The notes under the pieces were generated by a model. The model was given only the letters and a program-made list of their open reading frames with translations. It had not been told where the DNA came from and did no database searches. This document shows positions 44,940-54,618 of a stretch of 64,000 nt of DNA, one piece after another (the first letter of the stretch is position 1; the number at the start of each line of letters is the position of its first letter). The translations under genes were made by a program, and so were the position numbers. Source of the stretch: Peribacillus frigoritolerans (GTDB taxonomy: Bacteria; Bacillota; Bacilli; Bacillales; DSM-1321); assembly GCA_030562215.1 (NCBI GenBank), contig JAUPFL010000001.1, forward strand, positions 2,840,501-2,904,500. The letters run 5' to 3'.

Positions 44940-45547
44940 AACATATATTTAATAAGGGTAAAGATTCAACGAAACCAACGTTTTTATTACTACATGGTAC
45001 TGGCGGAAATGAATTAGATTTATTACCTATTGCGGGAAGAATTGATGACGAGGCTTCAGTGCTGAGTGTCCGCGGAAATGTATTGGAAAATGGAATGCCT
45101 CGATTCTTTCGGAGATTAGCTGAAGGTGTATTCGATGAGGAAGATCTGATTTTCCGTACAAAAGAATTAAATGAGTTTCTTGATGATTCTGCTGTAAAGT
45201 ATAATTTTGATCGAGAAAACATGATTGCTATTGGTTACTCAAATGGAGCTAATATAGCTGCTAGTTTATTATTCCACTATCAAAATGCATTAAAGGGAGC
45301 AATTCTCCATCACCCGATGGTACCGAGAAAAGGAATTGTTCTTCCTGATTTGTCAGGAAAGTCAGTATTTATTGCTGCTGGTAAAAATGATCCCATATGT
45401 TCGCCGATGGAATCTACTGAACTTCAATCCTTATTTGAAAAGGCTAATGTAAAAGTTGAAATTCATTGGGAAAATAGGGGGCATCAATTGACTGTTGATG
45501 AAGTTGAAGCTGCGGCTCACTGGTATCGTAGGGTTTTTAAACTTTAG
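44936..45547 (+). CDS. mhqD: Alpha/beta hydrolase MhqD-like (carboxylesterase)
   Basis: 203 residues. Phospholipase/carboxylesterase fold: TFLLLHGTGGNELDLLPIA, nucleophile in MIAIGYSNGANIAASLL, Asp in FIAAGKNDPICSP and His in WENRGHQLTVDEVEAA. MhqD is the hydrolase co-induced with the ring-cleaving dioxygenases by methyl-hydroquinone in B. subtilis, and here it is coupled to such a gene. ATG 44936 follows GGAGGGAGATCAAAC. Confidence 0.88.
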   Translation: MKHIFNKGKDSTKPTFLLLHGTGGNELDLLPIAGRIDDEASVLSVRGNVLENGMPRFFRRLAEGVFDEEDLIFRTKELNEFLDDSAVKYNFDRENMIAIGYSNGANIAASLLFHYQNALKGAILHHPMVPRKGIVLPDLSGKSVFIAAGKNDPICSPMESTELQSLFEKANVKVEIHWENRGHQLTVDEVEAAAHWYRRVFKL

Positions 45548-45843
45548 GGATACAAATTGAATTTTTGTAATAACTTAAAATTTGCAGAATGAATTGACAA
45601 ATAAGCCTTGATGTTTTAGGCAGGGGTGTGATTCCTGATTCCAACTATTTGGAGTTGCTTTGAAATCTAATATATTAATTGATTTAATGCACTTACATAA
45701 TTTTGAAATTTTGATAGTAGGGAATATAATAACCCTATAAACATTTTGCAAAAAAATATTTTAAATGTTTTGGAGTAAAAAGTTTTTTTGATCAGAAAAG
45801 TAAGAATATAGGTTTAATAATGAAAATATGGGAGGTAATTTTT

Positions 45844-46680
45844 ATGGCAAAATTTACTGTAGGTAATGAAAATCATGCTCCAATTGAACTTTATTATGAG
45901 GACCATGGTTCAGGGAAACCAGTTGTCTTAATACATGGTTGGCCTTTAAGTGGGCGATCTTGGGAATATCAGGTGCCAGCTCTTATTGAAGCAGGTTACA
46001 GAGTCATAACATATGATCGTCGAGGCTTTGGAAAATCATCTCAGCCGTGGGAAGGATATGAATATGATACATTTACTTCTGATTTACATAAACTGTTAGA
46101 ACATTTAGATCTTCAAAATGTCACACTTGTTGGTTTTTCTATGGGTGGGGGTGAGGTTGCTCGATACATTAGTACGTATGGAACAGATCGTATTGAAAAG
46201 GCTGTTTTTGCTGGAGCAGTTCCTCCTTATTTATACAAATCAGAGGATCATCCTGAAGGAGCATTAGATGATGCAACAATTGAAGAATTCAAAAGTGGCG
46301 TGATAACTGACCGCCTTGCATTTCTTGACAAATTTACGAAGGGATTTTTCGCGGCTGGTAATCAAACAGATTTAGTTAGTGAGCCATTCCGTTTATATAA
46401 TTGGGATATTGCAGCTAGTGCCTCACCTAAGGGAACGCTCGATTGTATAACGGCCTTTAGTAAGACAGATTTTAGAAAGGACTTGGAAAAGTTCAATATT
46501 CCTACTCTTATTATTCACGGTGACTCTGATGCAACTGTACCTTTTGAGTTAAGTGGAAAACGTACATATGATTCCATTCCTGGTAGTAAGCTGGCTCTAA
46601 TAAAGGGTGGTCCGCATGGATTAAACGCAACTCATCCAAAAGAATTTAATGAAGCGTTACTAACATTTTTAAAAGACTAA
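45844..46680 (+). CDS. Alpha/beta hydrolase (non-heme chloroperoxidase-like)
   Basis: 278 residues from ATG 45844 behind ATGGGAGGTAATTTTT. Motifs: VVLIHGWPLSGRSWEYQVPA, ITYDRRGFGKSSQPWEGYEY, nucleophile VGFSMGGGEVARYI, acid IIHGDSDATVPF and base GGPHGLNATHP. This is the cofactor-free haloperoxidase/esterase group. Terminator at 46754. Single gene; substrate unknown. Confidence 0.9.
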   Translation: MAKFTVGNENHAPIELYYEDHGSGKPVVLIHGWPLSGRSWEYQVPALIEAGYRVITYDRRGFGKSSQPWEGYEYDTFTSDLHKLLEHLDLQNVTLVGFSMGGGEVARYISTYGTDRIEKAVFAGAVPPYLYKSEDHPEGALDDATIEEFKSGVITDRLAFLDKFTKGFFAAGNQTDLVSEPFRLYNWDIAASASPKGTLDCITAFSKTDFRKDLEKFNIPTLIIHGDSDATVPFELSGKRTYDSIPGSKLALIKGGPHGLNATHPKEFNEALLTFLKD

Positions 46681-46753
46681 TAAAGAAATGACAGTTTTAC
46701 TTAAAAAAGAAGCGCCATCTTTCTTTTTTACAAGGTTGTTATGAGGATAAATA

Positions 46754-46796
46754 AAACCTAAGTGTCAACTTTCGTTAGGTTGCCACTTAGGTTTTA
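46754..46796 (+). terminator. Rho-independent terminator
   Basis: AAACCTAAGTG and CACTTAGGTTT with an inner CAAC/GTTG pairing, then TTTT-like tail. Confidence 0.8.
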
Positions 46797-46940
46797 AAAC
46801 ATATCCAATTTATTCTAATGCAAGAAACAATAGATGAAGGATATGAAGGTTCCCTTTCAAAAGAGTTTGAAGCTAAGAAGCTATAGTCATTTTAATCATT
46901 TTAATAATCAGTTTATTCTGATATCATAAAATGGATAAAT

Positions 46941-47372
46941 ATGGGAGGAGGGGATGATATAAAAAACTTATTTGCATTATTAAGTACCTTTGTGTTAGTT
47001 CTGGTAGGTGGAATGGTATTAGGCAATTCTTCTGCTCAAGCAAGTGTACCTCAGTATTCTTTTCAAACAGAAGATGGAAAATGGGATGGTGAAATTGGAA
47101 ATCCTAACAGAGGTAGTGACTTACAGGTAGAACTGGTTTCCCCAATCTATTTAAAGACTTCTTCTGGAAGTAAATTGTTGACTAATTATAGTAACATATG
47201 GTCCCGTCTTTGCAATGCCAGTACTGGAAAGTGCACAGGCTATCATAGCTTAGCTGGTGGAAAGACATTATTCACAGATATGAGAATTGGTAAATTTTAT
47301 GTAGATGTGAAAGATGGATACTCTTCTGAAGAGTATCTGGAAAACTACAAATTGTTTTCAAATAATATGTAA
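46941..47372 (+). CDS. Secreted protein of unknown function
   Basis: The open frame begins at ATG 46941, but the sequence GGGAGGAGGGG just inside it looks like the true ribosome binding site. With one T added, ATG 46954 reads MILKNLFALLSTFVLVLVGG and MVLGNSSAQA, a perfect signal peptide cleaved before SVPQYSF. The mature protein (about 110 residues) is YSFQTEDGKWDGEIGNPNRG and later SRLCNASTGKCTGYHSLAGG with two Cys probably in a disulfide. No known family. Terminator at 47377. Confidence 0.65.
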   Translation: MGGGDDIKNLFALLSTFVLVLVGGMVLGNSSAQASVPQYSFQTEDGKWDGEIGNPNRGSDLQVELVSPIYLKTSSGSKLLTNYSNIWSRLCNASTGKCTGYHSLAGGKTLFTDMRIGKFYVDVKDGYSSEEYLENYKLFSNNM

Positions 47373-47376
47373 TACT

Positions 47377-47406
47377 AGCTACCCACTTTTAATGGGTAGC
47401 TTTTTA
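47377..47406 (+). terminator. Rho-independent terminator
   Basis: AGCTACCCA/TGGGTAGCT with loop CTTTTAA, then TTTT. Confidence 0.88.
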
Positions 47407-47605
47407 TCATGAAAAGTTTTAAATATAGATTAATATCTCAATATTTCTAAAATTGAACTTCATCACTGCCCTTTTTCCCTGAAAAGAAGTGCTGAATTGA
47501 CTAGTACGTTCACAAACGGAAACAAAGGGTACGAGCCATAATACTACAAGATACAGTAAATGGAGTTTGTGTAGCCATGAAATAAAGTTTGATACTTTGT
47601 TAATG

Positions 47606-47632
47606 AACTATCGGGGCAGGATAGTTCCACAA
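47606..47632 (+). repeat. Dispersed repeat, right hairpin only
   Basis: AACTATCGGGGCAGGATAGTT: arms AACTATC/GATAGTT are perfectly paired, a compensated alternative to AACTAAC/GTTAGTT. Preceded by ATGAAATAAAGTTTGATACT as at 60170-60250 in reverse context. Confidence 0.75.
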
Positions 47633-47801
47633 GCACAGTGTATTCATACTGTGCGACTTGCGAATTAAATTTGGTATATAAGTGAAAAATAAAGTAACTA
47701 TATTAACCAAATTTAAGGATGTGCAACTTGTTAATAAAAAAATTGTTCCTCACAGCCACATTGTGCTTTACGGGGATCCTATATAAATTATATGTAAATA
47801 T

Positions 47802-47842
47802 AAAAACACCACTATGCTGAGTACGCTGGTGGTGTTTTTTTC
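47802..47842. terminator. Bidirectional terminator
   Basis: AAAACACCAC and GTGGTGTTTT, 20 bases apart, with inner AGC/GCT pairing and T runs on both strands. Confidence 0.8.
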
Positions 47843-47849
47843 TGTAAGG

Positions 47850-48636
47850 TTAAGTATTACCTATTCTAAGTTCCTTTTGCATTTCAGTTCTTAGTGAAAT
47901 TCGATTATTAGGAAGAATCTCTTCAAACATTTGTTGTTTATAATTAGATTCAAATGATTGTAAATCGTTCAATTCAGTACCTCTAAGATCGTTAAGCCTT
48001 AAAAGTCTCAAATATTCAAGTAGGTTATCACGTATGACACTACATGCTTTACTAACATCATCCGAGAAATAAAGTAGATTATTAATATAATAATTATTTG
48101 CTTCCGTCCATTTTTCGCTTGCTAGTGCGTATTGTACATCTTTATCAATTTTCCTAATTTCATCGATTGCAGATTGTTTATCGACTTCCAATTTTTCTAA
48201 AAGCTTTTCTTTCTCGGAACTCGACAGCTTTAAATAATCAAAATATGAATTTAAATCTTCTTTGTTTAGCTCTTCCACCAGAATAGACAAACCCTGTTCA
48301 ATTTTCATCTGTACAGAAAAAATAAAACCATATGTAGTTTCCCAATGAGTATACATTTCCGGATACTTTTCGTGTTTTTTTGAAGTAAATAACTCAAAGT
48401 CTTTAAAGTTTTTTTGTTGTTTAAATTTTAGATTTTCTAGATCTCCGGATATTTCTTTTTGATAGTCCGCCATTTCTTTGATATTTCTTTTGATGGTCTG
48501 CCATCCTTTGGTTAAAAAATTGTTTTACTATTAGCTGAGATAGATAGACTGAAATCGCAATCAGTATTCCAAAAAAGGAAAGTCCTTTAATTACCTTTAA
48601 ATCATTTGTTAAATAATTGATTATTTCCGCCGCCAT
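47850..48636 (-). CDS. Membrane-anchored coiled-coil protein of unknown function (one frame break)
   Basis: About 260 residues. One N-terminal membrane helix (LSFFGILIAISVYLSQLIV, residues 19-37) then a long soluble helical domain with strong coiled-coil character (DYQKEISGDLENLKFKQQKN, LSSSEKEKLLEKLEVDKQSA). The two open pieces overlap near 48450-48480; removing one base or adding two in the A-rich run joins ADHQK to NIKEMADYQKEI. No enzymatic motif. Lies 66 bases downstream of a second membrane protein on the same strand, next to a mobilization module. Confidence 0.6.
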
Positions 48637-48702
48637 CCTTTTTCCCCCTGTGTTTCCATTTACATTTTCCCTCCCATGATCGAATAGGACCCCTTATAAA
48701 GG

Positions 48703-49581
48703 CTATTCAAGTAATGTTTTCTTATCAATTTTAAAATTTACCTCTGGATATTTTTCCTCAGTCATTTTTTCCAAATCATCTATAAATCGCAATGCAACAT
48801 CCTTATTATTCTTTTGACTTTTTTCAGATGTTTGTTAATTTCACTCACACTTTTTTCCCCCTTAGATACTGGTACCGAGCACTTAAAAAGGAAACTCTTT
48901 CATCCACTTGGTAGTATAAAGAAATAAGCTCTGAATAGCTTTGCAACATTTCTTCTGGATCGGTAGACTGAAAGGTCAAATCTTTATATATCTCAGAAAT
49001 AGAACTCGTATCAGCTGTAGTATTCAGCATTAACCCTCCTTGTGTATAGAATTCAAAATCGAGAGAAGAAGATCTTACATCACTTTCGTTGTACACACTA
49101 AGCTGTTTTCTTACATAGAATTTTCTTTTTCATTTCCGTTATTGTGTTCATCAAATAAGACAGTTCGAAAATCAATTATTGTTCTTTCAAGTCCATCTCT
49201 CTGCGCCACCAAATCATTAGATAAATTAAATAAGATTAATGTAAGCTTAGTTTTTTCCTCTGCGTTCTTCACCATTTCTTGAAAGGAGGCTGACAAAGTA
49301 AAACCTACAAATGAAACAATAATACCTAAGGTAATAACCCATATGGGGTGGCTGTAATTGCTAAGTCTTTGTTGCAAAAAAATAATTATAATAGCTACCA
49401 ATAATATTAAACTAAAGGATACTAATAAAAATGCTGTACTTATCTCTACTGCATATTTGATTAACTGTACAGAGAATATCCACATCACCACGGCTAGGCT
49501 TACCACGATTAGTCCGTACATAAGAAGAGTGTTTTTTGTTTGATACTTCGGAAAATATGACATTTTTTTCTTTGTTAACAC
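48703..49581 (-). CDS. Multi-helix membrane protein of unknown function (several frame breaks)
   Basis: Starting at 49581 (or ATG 49563, MSYFPKYQTKNTLLMYGLI), three or four membrane helices occupy the first 110 residues (LIVVSLAVVMWIFSVQLI, FLLVSFSLILLVAIIIIFL, VITLGIIVSFVGFTLSAS). A cytoplasmic helical domain follows. One A near 49127 (GNEKEKFYVRKQLSVYNESD) and corrections near 48858 and 48828 give a single protein of about 290 residues ending DKKTLLE at 48703. With the gene downstream it forms a two-gene unit without known homology; a defence or surface-exclusion role is only a guess. Confidence 0.5.
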
Positions 49582-50077
49582 TTTCTTTCTAAGCGTGATG
49601 TGTCCTTTTTGGGAACTGTTGGTCTTCGTAATTTTCTCTTTGGTTTATTTACCATAACTTATCTCCATTTACATTTTATCTCACTATAAGGCTTGGTGAC
49701 AGGGTTTCTGCTATGAACCGCAAAGTAATCCTCCATTTAGGAATCATTTTTGTTAATGAATGACTAGTTAATAAAAACAACTGTTTTTGTAATGTATCTC
49801 GAATCTATTAGTCTCATTTATAGCATAGTTTTTAGGGTTTACAATAAAACATTACCAAAAGTTTTACCAAATACCTTTACAATAATGCTGTGTTTATTTA
49901 TAAACTGTTTACCTTGCGGTCTAGAACAAGAACCTTGTCACTAGGCCTATAAGGTTTTTTTATGGATATATGCTGATCTAGGAAGTGAGTAATTCACTTT
50001 ACAAAAAATAAACAAGCGTACCATAAGTGTGTATAATGGGTACGCTTGCAAGTGTAAGTGTGTATAGGTTATTAATG
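49582..50077. other. Intergenic region with hairpins
   Basis: No gene is supported. CGGTCTAGAACAAGAACC / AAGGTTTTTT around 49917-49960 and GTACCATAAGTGTGTATAATGGGTAC at 50019-50044 are imperfect stems; the latter (AAGCGTACC/GGTACGCTT, 50015-50048) could terminate transcription of the xis-like gene from the right. Confidence 0.45.
50015..50048. terminator. Terminator-like hairpin downstream of the xis-like gene
   Basis: AAGCGTACC and GGTACGCTT are perfectly complementary with a 16-base loop; on the minus strand TGTTTATTTTTT follows. Confidence 0.65.
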
Positions 50078-50296
50078 TTAAATCAATTTATGTGATCCCT
50101 CGTTTGCAATTAGCTTTAAATGTTCAAAACCTTGTCTTGTAATAAGGAGTGTACTTCCTTTCATTTGGACGCTGTCTTTCAGCAGCACGTCAGATCCGCG
50201 TCTCCAAAGAAGGTAAACATACTTAGGGTTTTTTCCAAGTTCAACGCTTGCTTCCCGAGCTGTCATAATGTCGTCCCACACCTTAATAATCCGCAC
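50078..50296 (-). CDS. Helix-turn-helix (excisionase-like) DNA-binding protein
   Basis: About 70 residues. IMTAREASVELGKNPKYVYL is a MerR/Xis-type HTH; the rest (WRRGSDVLLKDSVQMKGSTL and LITRQGFEHLKLI) matches small helix-turn-helix proteins of plasmids and integrated elements. The start is uncertain: AGGAGG precedes GTGCGGATTATTAAGGTG, so a GTG or ATT start is used. Part of the mobilization module on the same strand. Confidence 0.65.
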   Translation of the reverse strand: MRIIKVWDDIMTAREASVELGKNPKYVYLLWRRGSDVLLKDSVQMKGSTLLITRQGFEHLKLIANEGSHKLI

Positions 50297-50366
50297 CTCC
50301 TGATTTTAAATATCCCTCCCCGTAATTAAATTTATACCACAAAGTATCTTGATTTACTCTTAATTT

Positions 50367-51693
50367 TTATCTTTCGTCCAAGCGTTTTCTTCGCTGCAAT
50401 TCCCTTCTTTCTCGTTCTTGACCCTCCAATTCTCTTGCTCTTTCATTCCGTTTTCCAAGGCTGCCATAAAGTAAATTACGCTCATTTTTCATCAAAGACA
50501 ACTTATAATGAAAACTCGATTCTTCATCAATCCCATAATGCTTTTTAAGAAAATTGATATTCCTTTTAGCCATATCATATTGCTTAAATTGATAATAATT
50601 TTCTTGCTTAAATTTTGTTTTATCATCAGACTTTTTATAGTCTGTAATTAAAGGATAACTATTTTTATAAATAGAAAAACAGTCCTTCATTTTTTCAAAA
50701 TCAAATATTTCATCATCAATGGCAGTTAGCTGTTTTTCAAAGTTATCTATAAGGTTTTCCGTTTTAATTTCAACCTCATTTAATTCTTCCAGTGAAATAT
50801 TTTCTTTATAAAGCTTGCTGCTTATTTCATTTAAATAATTAATATTTTGCTTTGTAGCCCACTTATGCAATCCTTTATTATTTTTAAATTTCTCCTGCGA
50901 TTTATCAATCCATTGTTTATCAATAATATTTTGTTTAATTGGCACAAACTCTTTATTTTCTATTCTGTAACGAATGGATGATTCAAAGTAATTTAACCCC
51001 AATGTTTTTGTTCTCATAAATTTGTTTGACTTTGGATTTTTAAAAGATAAATATTTACCTTTTTATGTTCATATCCTTGTTGATCCATCAGCTCTAAAAA
51101 GTTTTCAAACGAGTGGGCCTTTTTAATATTTTCGTCAATAACTCCTTCAATTTTCCCTTTGAAAGATTGTTTTTTGCTCTCGTTACATACTCATTAAAAG
51201 CTAAATATTTATCCTTTTTTCCTTCTTTTTCGATAATCGTTAGCCCATGTTCTTTTGAAACATTGTCATTTTCCCTTCTTAGATCATAAAGGGTATGTTG
51301 TCTTTTAGTATCAAACATTTTTAAGTCTTCGAAATTAATGGAGTTAAAAATAATATGGTTATGCAAATTTTCCGTTTCTATATGAGTAATAACCGCATAC
51401 TGGTGCTTGCCTTTAAAATAATTATCTGCTAATTCAACACCATATTGATGTGCCTGTTCAGGCGTTAAATTATCATCACTGTTGAAGGATTGAATGATCA
51501 TTCTTGCTGCCATATCTTTGTTGCTATTATTCTGTTCATTGTAATCAAATAAAATATCATTAAAATCTCTTTCAATTGTTTCAACATTACACCCATAAGT
51601 TGTTACTAATTCTTCGTTTGTTTTGTGATCTTGAAGGCTATATTTTATTACTGCTTTTAAATCTTTAACCTTTTGTATTTTCACGATTGACAT
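50367..51693 (-). CDS. MobA/MOBP-type relaxase (two frame breaks)
   Basis: About 440 residues from ATG 51693 (MSIVKIQKVKDLKAVIKYSL). The relaxase domain has the three-His metal motif HQYAVITHIETENLHNHIIF, with the upstream ARMIIQSFNSDDNLTPEQAH region. Breaks near 51180 and 51062 are each repaired by one A, giving TRAKKQSFKGKIEGVIDENI and EHKKGKYLSFKNPKSNKFMR. The C-terminal 200 residues are a Lys/Glu-rich helical domain ending in an Arg-rich tail. It nicks oriT and pilots the strand during transfer by a helper conjugative system. It follows the MobC-like gene. Confidence 0.8.
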
Positions 51694-51718
51694 TAAAAAC
51701 AGCCCCAAACCTTTTTAA

Positions 51719-52411
51719 TTAATAAACCTCATATTCATCTAATATATCTTTCAAATCAAACCAATCATCATCATCAAAAATATTATCTAATTTTAGCAAT
51801 TTCATTTTTAATCTTTGCGTATATAAAAAGATTCTATCAGCAAATTCTATTAGTCGTTTTTCATCCAATTCAAATAGTGTATCACCATATAAATATTGCC
51901 AAAAATATTCCGCAATATCTTGATCCTGTTCGGGTGAATTTTCAACAGCTTGACCAATGTATATAAAGTCATCTTTTATTTGTTCATATATTTCTTCTAA
52001 CAATACCTTTTTAGGAACTTCAATTTGATTTTCCTTCAATGCTTTTATCAGATTCTCTTTATCTTTTAGATTTAAAGATTCACTGGTAAAATTCATCTTT
52101 AAATCAAGTAAACGATCATACTCTTTATTCATTAAATCAATGATAAATTTTTGATTAGTTTTTAAAAAATCTATGTCATTATCTGAATAAGTACCCAATG
52201 TATTAACCTTGCGAATTAAGCTATTAATATTTTTTCCAATGTAATTTATTTCGCTTGTTAGTTTTCTATATACGCTCATATCAATATTTAAACGAAAGTA
52301 ATTCCTTGCACTTTCAACTAGGAAAGCAGAAACAGATTTGTACCCCAATTCTTCTGCCTTATTTTTTATAAATAACAATAACCCAAAGATTATGTATTGT
52401 TTAATCATCAA
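51719..52411 (-). CDS. MobC-like mobilization accessory protein
   Basis: 230 residues. Residues 15-75 (KNKAEELGYKSVSAFLVESA, then INYIGKNINSLIRKVNTLG) match the bacterial mobilisation (MobC) pattern with an N-terminal ribbon-helix-helix-like part; the C-terminal 150 residues are acidic and unfamiliar. The first 12 residues (IKQYIIFGLLLF) do not look like a normal MobC start, so an undetected frame break near 52375 is possible. MobC binds oriT beside the relaxase, whose gene begins 26 bases downstream. Confidence 0.65.
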   Translation of the reverse strand: MMIKQYIIFGLLLFIKNKAEELGYKSVSAFLVESARNYFRLNIDMSVYRKLTSEINYIGKNINSLIRKVNTLGTYSDNDIDFLKTNQKFIIDLMNKEYDRLLDLKMNFTSESLNLKDKENLIKALKENQIEVPKKVLLEEIYEQIKDDFIYIGQAVENSPEQDQDIAEYFWQYLYGDTLFELDEKRLIEFADRIFLYTQRLKMKLLKLDNIFDDDDWFDLKDILDEYEVY

Positions 52412-52531
52412 GATTCACCTCATATTATTTTATCTACTCCTTATTCTTCACAATTTGTTATTCTTTATTAAACTAAACTAGAAACATATGAATGTAAGTA
52501 ACGGTATTCAGGAAACACTTGAATAAAGAAT

Positions 52532-52560
52532 GGTCAACCAGAAATATTTTCTGGATGACC
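52532..52560 (+). repeat. Hairpin related to the one disrupted by IS3
   Basis: GGTCAACCAGAAATA and TTTTCTGGATGACC; near-identical to the reconstructed hairpin around 10877-12377. It is followed by a dispersed repeat left end. Confidence 0.7.
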
Positions 52561-52573
52561 TTATAATATGAAA

Positions 52574-52603
52574 GAGTGCGTTAGCTTCAATAAGAAGGCT
52601 GCC
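52574..52603 (+). repeat. Dispersed repeat fragment
   Basis: AGTGCGTTAGCTTCAATAAG, then AAGGCTGCC, the left end joined to part of the middle stem. Confidence 0.6.
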
Positions 52604-52764
52604 AATTATGTTATTCACTTAATGGATATAAAGAATAAAAAGGCTCTAAGATTGAATAAGAATATAAAGGGAGGACCTTATTAAAGATTTTTAAAACTTT
52701 GTACTTTTAGGTAATTTTTAAGACTAATAGGCTTCATTTCTTAAACGAGAAGGGAGAATGCCTT

Positions 52765-53321
52765 TTGAGCTTAAAATATGAGAAACAAATGAGGTCAGAA
52801 ATAGCTGAAAAAACTTTTTTGAATAAAGGATGGGGCTATGTTGCAGCTCTTGCACTGTTGCCGTATGCAATTTTAAAATCGCTTTGGGCATGGGGATCAA
52901 CGGTAGGACTGACAACAAAACAAGCTGTACAAAATGTAGCAGGGTTTGGTGATCCTTTAAAGGAAGGATCTGCTTTTCTATATACGTTATATACCATCGA
53001 AATAGACTTCACTGCTATCTTGGCGATACTGGCATCTTTATTTGCTTTAGCTCTCGTGACTTCCTGGGGGAGAAATTACCAAAATGGTTATTAATCATAT
53101 CAGGATGGTCAGTTGGGGTGTTGACAGTTCTAGTTAGCTTCTTGACAGCTCTTCAATTTTTAGGAGCGCTTCCAAAAGGATACGCCGAAGGATTAGCCAT
53201 TTGGGTGTATGTGGTAACATACGGAGGATTGTTCTTGTGGGGAGTAACTGCATTTATTGCGACTCTGTCGTTCCAGCATCGGATTAAAAACAAACAGTCT
53301 CCTGAAAAAAGGGTATTTTAG
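52765..53321 (+). CDS. Integral membrane protein, DUF3995-like (one frame break)
   Basis: TTG 52765 follows AAGGGAGAATGCCTT. Four or five membrane helices; GWGYVAALALLPYAILKSLW and AWGSTVGLTTKQAVQNVAG resemble the first part of DUF3995 proteins. The frame breaks at the A3 run near 53079; one more A gives WGRKLPKWLLIISGWSVGVL and joins the second piece, about 186 residues to 53321. Function unknown. Confidence 0.65.
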
Positions 53322-53429
53322 GCAATAATCTACTTCGAGTGCTTATCTTGAATATCCTTTCAGTGTTGTTGTTCCGGGATAATATTAAACAATCGGGGGA
53401 TTTTTGAATAAGGTAAGCTTGTCTTAATA

Positions 53430-53510
53430 AACTAATGGGTGCTTTAGCTGAAGATCAGAGCTGTCTTTAAGGCAGCTTTTTCTTATGGCACTAACGGGGC
53501 AGGTTACTTG
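53430..53510 (+). repeat. Dispersed repeat copy
   Basis: Full copy AACTAATGGGTGCTTTAGCT to GGGGCAGGTTACTT. The only full copy downstream of 35.1 kb. Confidence 0.88.
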
Positions 53511-53687
53511 AAGAAGGCAAATGTTAAAAGTCCAACCATTTTTACGATGTGCCCAGGAAACTTTACAAGCTTCAATCTATATTCAAAACTTAAAACAACT
53601 TATTGTAAGTGATTTTTTAGATTTTTTACTTATAATTACTTTTATTTTCGCTTAAAATAACTTATGATTAAGTTGAGGAGGTTAAAA

Positions 53688-54450
53688 ATGAATCAAGAAG
53701 AACGATTGATACGAATCCTTAACTATTTAGAAATCCACAAAACAATGAACATCAAACAGATGTGTGAAACATTTGATGTTTCACGTGATACTGCAAGAAG
53801 AGATATCGTGGAGCTTACGAACAAAAAATGGTAGTTAGAACTCATGGTGGAGTTGCATTACCATCATTTCATAAAAAAATTGATGATTATCGGGATCGAT
53901 TACACGCTGAATCAGAAACAAAGGAATTAATTGGAAAAAAGCCGCGAGTATGATAACAGACAATGAGATGATTTATTTAGACGTTTCAACCACAGTCAAT
54001 TTTATAGCTCAATTTTTAAAAGCAAGACAAGTTACCATTGTAACCAATTCAATTGATAGCGCTTATGTATTGGCTCAATCTGAAGATACAACTATACACT
54101 TTTTGGGAGGTACTCTAAATAAATCAACGCGGCATGTCACAGGATTTTCCGCCATAGAAAAACTAAAAGATTATCATTTCAATAAGGTGTTTATTGGAGC
54201 TGCAGGTATTATGGAAGATGGCATTTATTATGGGCTTGAAGAAGATATTTACTTTAAGCGAGAATTGATAAAGCATGCTGATCAAGTCATCTTATTGACA
54301 GACCACACAAAACACAATCATCGACAGAATTACAGAGGTTTGATATTTGAATCCATTGATACCATTATTACCAATAAAGCAATGCCTAATAATTTATATA
54401 GTTCTATAGAAAAACATGGTGTTGAAGTGCTAATTACAGATACAGAATAA
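53688..54450 (+). CDS. DeoR-family transcriptional regulator (two frame breaks)
   Basis: ATG 53688 behind TTGAGGAGGTTAAAA. N-terminal winged helix: LIRILNYLEIHKTMNIKQMC, TFDVSRDTARRDIVELTNKK. Breaks at A6 near 53830 (restoring MVVRTHGGVALPS) and at A5 near 53938 (restoring GKKAASMITDNEMIYLDVST) give about 255 residues. The C-terminal sugar-phosphate sensor domain has VTIVTNSIDSAYVL, FLGGTLNKSTRHVTG and KVFIGAAGIMEDGI. DeoR repressors respond to phosphorylated sugars; the HAD phosphatase downstream is a natural target. Confidence 0.85.
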
Positions 54451-54478
54451 GACTCGTTGATCGGGAGAAATATTATTA

Positions 54479-54618
54479 TGCTTAAATCCATTATTTTTTA
54501 TGTAGATGGTACATTCACCACGATTATGACCAATTGCTTTCCCGATAATGAATTTAAAAGTGGTTTTAACCAATATAACATTAGATATTCACCACGAGAG
54601 GAGTTTAAAAGACGATGA
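54479..54618 (+). pseudogene. Short HAD-like remnant between the DeoR and HAD genes
   Basis: ATG 54479 opens 46 codons beginning MLKSIIFYVDGTFTTIMTNC and ending PREEFKRR; YVDGT resembles a HAD motif I (DxDGT) with the first Asp replaced. Its stop overlaps the next ATG. Probably the trace of a decayed duplicate. Confidence 0.35.

Larger units (their letters stand above)
47407..47849. other. Intergenic region with repeat fragment and terminators
   Basis: No gene is supported. A 22-base stem GCACAGTGTATTCATACTGTGC lies at 47634-47655, and AAAACACCAC ... GTGGTGTTTT (47802-47841) is a bidirectional terminator that ends the minus-strand gene at 47850. Confidence 0.55.
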
